The notes below the pieces were generated by a model that did no database searches, had not been told where the DNA came from, and was given only the letters and a program-made list of their open reading frames with translations. The translations under genes and the position numbers were made by a program. This document shows positions 5,893 to 9,139 of a stretch of 9,139 nucleotides of DNA, one piece after another (position 1 is the first letter of the stretch; each line of letters opens with the position of its first letter). The stretch covers positions 1 to 9,139 of the forward strand of contig JAJPXI010000117.1 in NCBI GenBank assembly GCA_021205585.1. The letters run 5' to 3'. Source of the stretch: Oscillospiraceae bacterium. Its GTDB lineage: Bacteria; Bacillota; Clostridia; Oscillospirales; Oscillospiraceae.

Positions 5893-6731
5893 CCGGGAAT
5901 ATCCTCCAGGGCATCCTCCGGCCCGGCGGGGGGCCGGGGCGGCTCCTCCGGCGGGGGGAGCAGAATATTGGTCATCAGAATCAGCGCCGTGTGGGACAGG
6001 TAGAGCACGCTGGCCAGCAGCAGCAGGCGGGTGGGCCAGTTGCCCCCGTCGGCCAGGGAGACGATGGACAAATAGATCCCCATCAGGCTGAACAGCAGGC
6101 ACAGCCGGGGCCGGGGCCGCTGAAAGGCGAACCCGGCGATAAAATAAACCGCCAGCAGGGTGCAAATGATGGCCAGGATGCGGTAGATATACCGCAGCGT
6201 CACCGGCTCGGCGGAGACCTCCTGATAGGCGGTGACCAGCCACAGGCAGGCGGTGTAGGGCAGGGCCAGCAGGGCCAGGCTGTACTCCCCTTTTCCTCCG
6301 GTGCGGCGGCGGCCCCGGTAGCGGAAATTGTTCAGGGCCGCCACCAGCACGCACACCGCCGACACCAGGCACAAACACCACTGCAGCAGCCCCGGCCACG
6401 TTCCGCCCTGGGATCTGAACGCCCAAAGCCCCGCCGCCCCGGCCGCCAGCAGCAGCAGGGCCGCCAGGGCCACGAAGAACAGATAAAAGGCGTTGCCCGT
6501 GGAGGAAAAGGCCTCGCTGTAGCTCTGGGGCGTCCGCCCGCGCCGAAGGCACAGCAGCAGGCAGGCCGCCGCCACCAGCAGGCTCAGGGCGATCAACAGC
6601 CAGGCGTACAGATTGCCCGGCACGGCTAGGCCGGTGGACTCAAACCCGGTCAGCAGCTGCTGCCGCCGCAGATAAAAGCCCCCCGCTCCGCAGGCCACGG
6701 GCAGCAGCAGGGTAAACAGGATTTTCTTCAC
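5865..6731 (-). CDS. Unrecognised eight-helix integral membrane protein
   Basis: The 288-residue product has eight hydrophobic segments at about 4-20, 41-62, 82-104, 114-133, 150-168, 182-204, 210-227 and 234-257, basic loops (for example RYRGRRRTGGKG at 137-148, likely cytoplasmic) and a proline- and acid-rich C-terminal tail (258-288). I do not recognise a family or a catalytic motif. The start is GTG at 6729-6731, overlapping the DUF1294 stop as GTGA, with AAGGG just upstream, so translation is coupled. It sits between the ABC-F/DUF1294 pair and metG with no sign of independent regulation. The first hydrophobic segment might instead act as an uncleaved signal anchor. A transporter or sensor role cannot be supported from the sequence. 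Confidence 0.75.
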   Translation of the reverse strand: MKKILFTLLLPVACGAGGFYLRRQQLLTGFESTGLAVPGNLYAWLLIALSLLVAAACLLLCLRRGRTPQSYSEAFSSTGNAFYLFFVALAALLLLAAGAAGLWAFRSQGGTWPGLLQWCLCLVSAVCVLVAALNNFRYRGRRRTGGKGEYSLALLALPYTACLWLVTAYQEVSAEPVTLRYIYRILAIICTLLAVYFIAGFAFQRPRPRLCLLFSLMGIYLSIVSLADGGNWPTRLLLLASVLYLSHTALILMTNILLPPPEEPPRPPAGPEDALEDIPGFEPGDAIL

Positions 6732-7003
6732 AGAATCCCTTCTTTCAAAAGATACCCCGCCAAAATCAGCTGAAGCAGCAAAATGGCGGGCAGACCCAGG
6801 ACGAATTTCAAATGCCGGGTCTTGTGCCGGAACAGGAGCATCCCGGCGACGGCCCCCGCGCTGCCCCCGAAGGCGGCCGAGAGCAGCAGGGTGGACTCCC
6901 GGACGCGCCAGCGGCCCCGCCTGGCCTTATGCTTATCCGCGCCCATCAGGAGAAAAGCCAGGAGATTGATGAAAATCAGATATAGGAGAAGAACCTTTTC
7001 CAC
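6728..7003 (-). CDS. DUF1294 family small membrane protein
   Basis: The 91-residue protein has the DUF1294 pattern: a first helix (2-20), then GADKHKA (21-27), RWRVRE (31-36), a glycine-rich FGGSAGAVAGM (45-55), the basic HKTRHLKF (60-67) and a second helix (68-86). Family function is unknown; members are short inner-membrane proteins with conserved basic loops. The start is GTG at 7001-7003, six bases after the ABC-F stop, with GGAGGGG as ribosome site inside the end of that gene. The stop overlaps the next start. Length is normal and the gene looks intact. Confidence 0.85.
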   Translation of the reverse strand: MEKVLLLYLIFINLLAFLLMGADKHKARRGRWRVRESTLLLSAAFGGSAGAVAGMLLFRHKTRHLKFVLGLPAILLLQLILAGYLLKEGIL

Positions 7004-7009
7004 GGCCCC

Positions 7010-8605
7010 TTACCCCTCCGCAGAGGCTTCCAGGTACTCATCGTAGCTCATGCGCCGGTCGATCAGCGCCCCCTCCGGGGTGAAGTCGAACACCCGGTTG
7101 CACACCGTCTGGAGCAGCTGGTGGTCGTGACAGGCCACCAGCACATTGCATTTCACGGCCTCCAGCCCGTTGTTCACGGCGGCGATGGACTCCAGATCCA
7201 GGTGGTTGGTGGGCTGATCCAGCAGCAGCACGTTGGCCCCGGAGAGCATCATCCGGGAGAGCATGCACCGCACCTTCTCTCCGCCGGAGAGAACCTTGAC
7301 CGGCTTGTAGACCTCGTCGCCGGAAAAGAGCATCCGGCCCAGAAAGCCCCGGAGGTAGGCCTCGTGGGGGTCGGGGGAGAACTGCCGCAGCCACTCCACC
7401 AGGTTGTCCTCACAGTCCTGGAAAAACTCCGTGTTGTCCTTGGGAAAGTAGGAGAAGGTGGCCGTCTGTCCCCACTTCACGCTGCCCTCGTCCGGCTCCC
7501 ACTGGCCGGTGAGAATTTTGAACAGGGCAGTCTGGGCGGCCTCGTTGTCCCCCACCAGGGCGATCTTGTCTCCGTGCTCCACTGTGAAGGAAACCTTGTC
7601 CAGCACCTTGACCCCCTCTACCGTTTTGGACACATTGGTGACGAACAAAATGTCCTTGCCCACCTCCCGATCCGGGGAAAAGCTGACCCAGGGGTAGCGC
7701 CGGGAGGAGGCGGGGATCTCCTCCATAGTAATCTTGTCCAGCAGCTTGCGCCGGGCGGTGGCCTGCTTGGACTTGGACTTGTTGGCGGAAAAGCGGGAGA
7801 TAAAATCCTGCAATTCCTTGACTTTTTCCGCGTTTTTCTTGTTCTGGTTCTTCCGCAGGTTCTGCATCAGCTGGGATGCATCGTACCAGAAGTCGTAGTT
7901 GCCCACATAGAGCTTGATTTTATTGTAGTCGATGTCCACGATGTGGGTGCAGATGGTGTTCAGAAAATGCCGGTCGTGGCTGACCACGATGACCGTGCCC
8001 TCAAACTCCAGCAGGAAGTCCTCCAGCCAGTTGACGGCGTTGATGTCCAGGTTGTTCGTCGGCTCGTCCATCATCAGAATGTCCGGATTGCCGAACAGGG
8101 CCTGGGCCAGCAGCACCTTCACCTTCAGCCGCCCGTCCATGCGCTCCATCTGCTCCTGGTGCAGCCCCACGGGCACCCCCAGGCCCTGGAGGATGCGGGA
8201 GGCTTCGGACTCGGCCTCCCAGCCGCCCAGCTCCGCGTACTCCTCCTCCAGTTCGCAGGCCCGCAGACCGTCGGCCTCGCTCATGTCCTCCTTGGCGTAC
8301 AGGGCCTCTTTTTCTTTTCCAATGTCGTACAGCCGCCGGTTGCCCATAATCACCGTGTCCATGACGGAATAGGCGTCAAAGGCGTTCTGCTCCTGCCGCA
8401 GCACCGACATTCGGGTGTTGGGCAGCACCGACACCTGCCCGGAGGTGGGCTCCAGCTGGCCGGAAAGAATCTTCAAAAAGGTGGACTTCCCCGCCCCGTT
8501 GGCCCCGATAATCCCATAACAGTTGCCCCGGACGAACTGCAAATCCACATGGGAAAACAGCGGCTGCCCGCTGTAATTCAAACTCACGTCTGAAACTGTA
8601 ATCAT
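7010..8605 (-). CDS. ABC-F family ATPase (YkpA/YbiT-like) with degenerate second ATPase site
   Basis: The 531-residue protein has two ABC ATPase domains and no membrane domain, the ABC-F layout of ribosome-associated factors that act on the tRNA exit/P-site region. Domain 1 has Walker A GANGAGKST (34-42), Walker B DEPTNNLD (D180, E181) and SHDRH switch histidine; its signature is degenerate (MDGRLKVK instead of LSGGE). A charged linker (about 235-310) precedes domain 2, whose Walker A is GDNEAAQT with Q358 in place of lysine, signature LSGGE (439-443) and Walker B DQPTNHLD with Q464 in place of the catalytic glutamate. The ATG at 8605 is preceded by GGAAGGAG six bases away; a longer frame to 8734 lacks support and runs through the promoter. 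The linker is short, more like YkpA/YbiT than antibiotic-resistance ABC-F proteins; a housekeeping translation role is inferred. Confidence 0.9.
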   Translation of the reverse strand: MITVSDVSLNYSGQPLFSHVDLQFVRGNCYGIIGANGAGKSTFLKILSGQLEPTSGQVSVLPNTRMSVLRQEQNAFDAYSVMDTVIMGNRRLYDIGKEKEALYAKEDMSEADGLRACELEEEYAELGGWEAESEASRILQGLGVPVGLHQEQMERMDGRLKVKVLLAQALFGNPDILMMDEPTNNLDINAVNWLEDFLLEFEGTVIVVSHDRHFLNTICTHIVDIDYNKIKLYVGNYDFWYDASQLMQNLRKNQNKKNAEKVKELQDFISRFSANKSKSKQATARRKLLDKITMEEIPASSRRYPWVSFSPDREVGKDILFVTNVSKTVEGVKVLDKVSFTVEHGDKIALVGDNEAAQTALFKILTGQWEPDEGSVKWGQTATFSYFPKDNTEFFQDCEDNLVEWLRQFSPDPHEAYLRGFLGRMLFSGDEVYKPVKVLSGGEKVRCMLSRMMLSGANVLLLDQPTNHLDLESIAAVNNGLEAVKCNVLVACHDHQLLQTVCNRVFDFTPEGALIDRRMSYDEYLEASAEG

Positions 8606-8641
8606 GAAAAGCTCCTTCCGACCTATTGATTTTGAATAATC

Positions 8642-8670
8642 AGTATACCATACTTTCTGCAAAAATCCAA
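8642..8670 (-). promoter_or_regulatory. Sigma-A promoter of the ABC-F operon
   Basis: On the minus strand TTGGAT (8665-8670), 17 bases, then an extended -10 box TGG-TATACT (hexamer 8642-8647). Transcription would start near 8635, leaving a leader of about 30 bases that holds the GGAAGGAG ribosome site. This leader is too short for an attenuator of the kind seen before inducible resistance ABC-F genes. Confidence 0.65.
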
Positions 8671-8814
8671 GGATTTTATTTCCTTTGCGCACGGGGAGGC
8701 AGAGTCTATAATCAGGGTCTAACGACAAACCCAATCCCGCAGGCCGATAGAAATCGTCTGTTGTGAAATGCCTTCCATAATTCCATTTTCAGCATCAAAA
8801 ACGCAAAAAACGCC

Positions 8815-8843
8815 TTGACAAGTGAGTCAATATGTTGTACAAT
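8815..8843 (+). promoter_or_regulatory. Strong plus-strand sigma-A promoter with overlapping palindromes
   Basis: TTGACA (8815-8820), exactly 17 bases, then TACAAT (8838-8843): a perfect -35 and a five-of-six -10 box. Two dyads overlap it, TTGAC-6-GTCAA (8815-8830) over the -35 and TTGTACAA (8835-8842) over the -10, which could be operator sites. It points away from the ABC-F gene, toward the right-hand repeat, with the start site expected near 8850. No protein-coding gene follows within the window. Confidence 0.55.
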
Positions 8844-8849
8844 TTGTCC

Positions 8850-9016
8850 AAATGCTTCAGCAGAATGTGTGGGTAAGGTAATATTGAGGAACTGAATCCC
8901 CGATTCAAAGAGATGCATAGCATCTTTTGATTACTACAAAGTATTGGTCTGCAAGGTTGTCAAGACCTCCATAGCGGATGCATTTACAGCTTTGTAATGC
9001 CAATGCTATAAGCTGT
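8850..9016 (+). ncRNA. Candidate structured small RNA downstream of the plus-strand promoter
   Basis: Four inverted repeats follow the promoter: GAATC/GATTC (8894-8906, three-base loop); a ten-pair stem with one bulge, 8906-8929, loop ATA, whose right arm ends CTTTTG; GGTCT/AGACC (8946-8967); and ACAGCTT/AAGCTGT (8986-9016), followed by TTTTC. The only start codon near the 5' end (8852) opens a nine-residue frame. The RNA could end after the second hairpin (about 80 nt) or the fourth (about 167 nt). No known RNA family is recognised; this is inferred from promoter plus hairpins only. Confidence 0.25.
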
Positions 9017-9086
9017 TTTCAAAGCGACTTTTTTGGACCTCAGATTTTTAGCGCAAAACTGTTGGTGTTGCTTGCTTTGAACCAAC

Positions 9087-9139
9087 TTAGGGAAGGACTG
9101 ATTAAATCGGCAAGAGCGGATGGCGAGAAATTTTGCGAC
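9087..9139. mobile_element. Right copy of terminal repeat, probable IS end
   Basis: This sequence matches the reverse complement of 34-86 at 51 of 53 positions. It starts TTAG-GGAAGGACTGATT and runs to the window edge, so the element presumably continues outside. Both copies therefore point outward from the 9 kb interior. Because both junctions read TTAG before GGAAGG, they cannot be the two sides of one insertion with a simple direct 4-base duplication; they fit two element copies, or TTAG belongs to the element. Confidence 0.6.

Larger units (their letters stand above)
8671..9086. other. Intergenic stretch without a convincing gene
   Basis: About 400 bases between the ABC-F promoter and the right-hand repeat. 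The longest frame is a 68-codon minus-strand one (8712-8918, beginning MHLFESGIQFLNITLP), which lacks a ribosome site and resembles nothing I know. Another minus-strand frame in the stretch encodes RYGGLDNLADQYFVVIKR, also without a start or known relatives. The region looks like decayed or noncoding accessory DNA. It contains a plus-strand promoter and several inverted repeats, listed separately. Confidence 0.5.

Noticed and set aside
7121..8593. Long plus-strand open frame of 490 codons opposite the ABC-F gene
   Set aside because: It lies entirely antisense to a gene with clear ATPase motifs; its composition (Val/His/Leu/Gln/Gly-rich) is the mirror of GC-rich codon use and it matches no family.
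8606..8734. N-terminal extension of the ABC-F protein to 8734
   Set aside because: The extra residues would be encoded across the -35 and -10 boxes, and the ATG at 8605 has an ideal GGAAGGAG site and starts right at the first ABC strand.
8712..8918. 68-codon minus-strand frame in the intergenic stretch
   Set aside because: No ribosome site, no recognisable family, and it ends beside the ABC-F promoter; left as unannotated within the intergenic entry.
1..9139. CRISPR array, tRNA, rRNA, riboswitch or T-box
   Set aside because: No regularly spaced repeats, tRNA cloverleaf, rRNA segment or T-box motif was seen, including upstream of metG.

Overview
All genes in this 9.1 kb window lie on the minus strand. 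The organism is probably a high-GC gut Clostridia member of the Oscillospiraceae type (Flavonifractor/Lawsonibacter-like). That is inferred from GC-rich codons in the core genes, clear AGGAGG-type ribosome sites, the metG-tatD order seen in Firmicutes, and a radical SAM gene of the TatD-linked type. No species can be named from sequence alone.

Reading in the direction of transcription (right to left), a GC-rich housekeeping block runs from about 8670 to 2478. It holds a YkpA/YbiT-like ABC-F ATPase with its own sigma-A promoter, a DUF1294 membrane protein, an unrecognised eight-helix membrane protein, metG (methionyl-tRNA synthetase), tatD (metal-dependent hydrolase) and a small TatD-linked radical SAM protein. 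Gaps are a few bases or slight overlaps, so this looks like one or two operons devoted to translation and its quality control.

Near 2275-2480 composition changes sharply to AT-rich. The junction carries only the signal-peptide end of a secreted protein. Beyond it lies a surface-glycosylation locus: a possible 37-residue membrane peptide, a GT39/ArnT-like membrane glycosyltransferase, and the first 25-30 residues of a GT2 (dolichol-phosphate-sugar synthase-like) glycosyltransferase. A run of ten G (coding strand) splits the GT39 gene into two frames. One G fewer would give a continuous protein of about 630 residues, the pattern of a phase-variable ON/OFF gene, although a homopolymer sequencing error must be excluded. 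The GT2 gene is cut off by a repeat.

That repeat (34-86) recurs in inverted orientation at the right end (9087-9139), 53 bases with two differences, and both copies face outward. They look like ends of a multicopy insertion sequence, possibly IS5-family, so the window may be an assembly contig that stops at IS copies. Between the ABC-F promoter and the right-hand repeat, about 400 bases contain no convincing gene. They do contain a well-formed plus-strand promoter followed by four closely spaced inverted repeats, a candidate small structured RNA.
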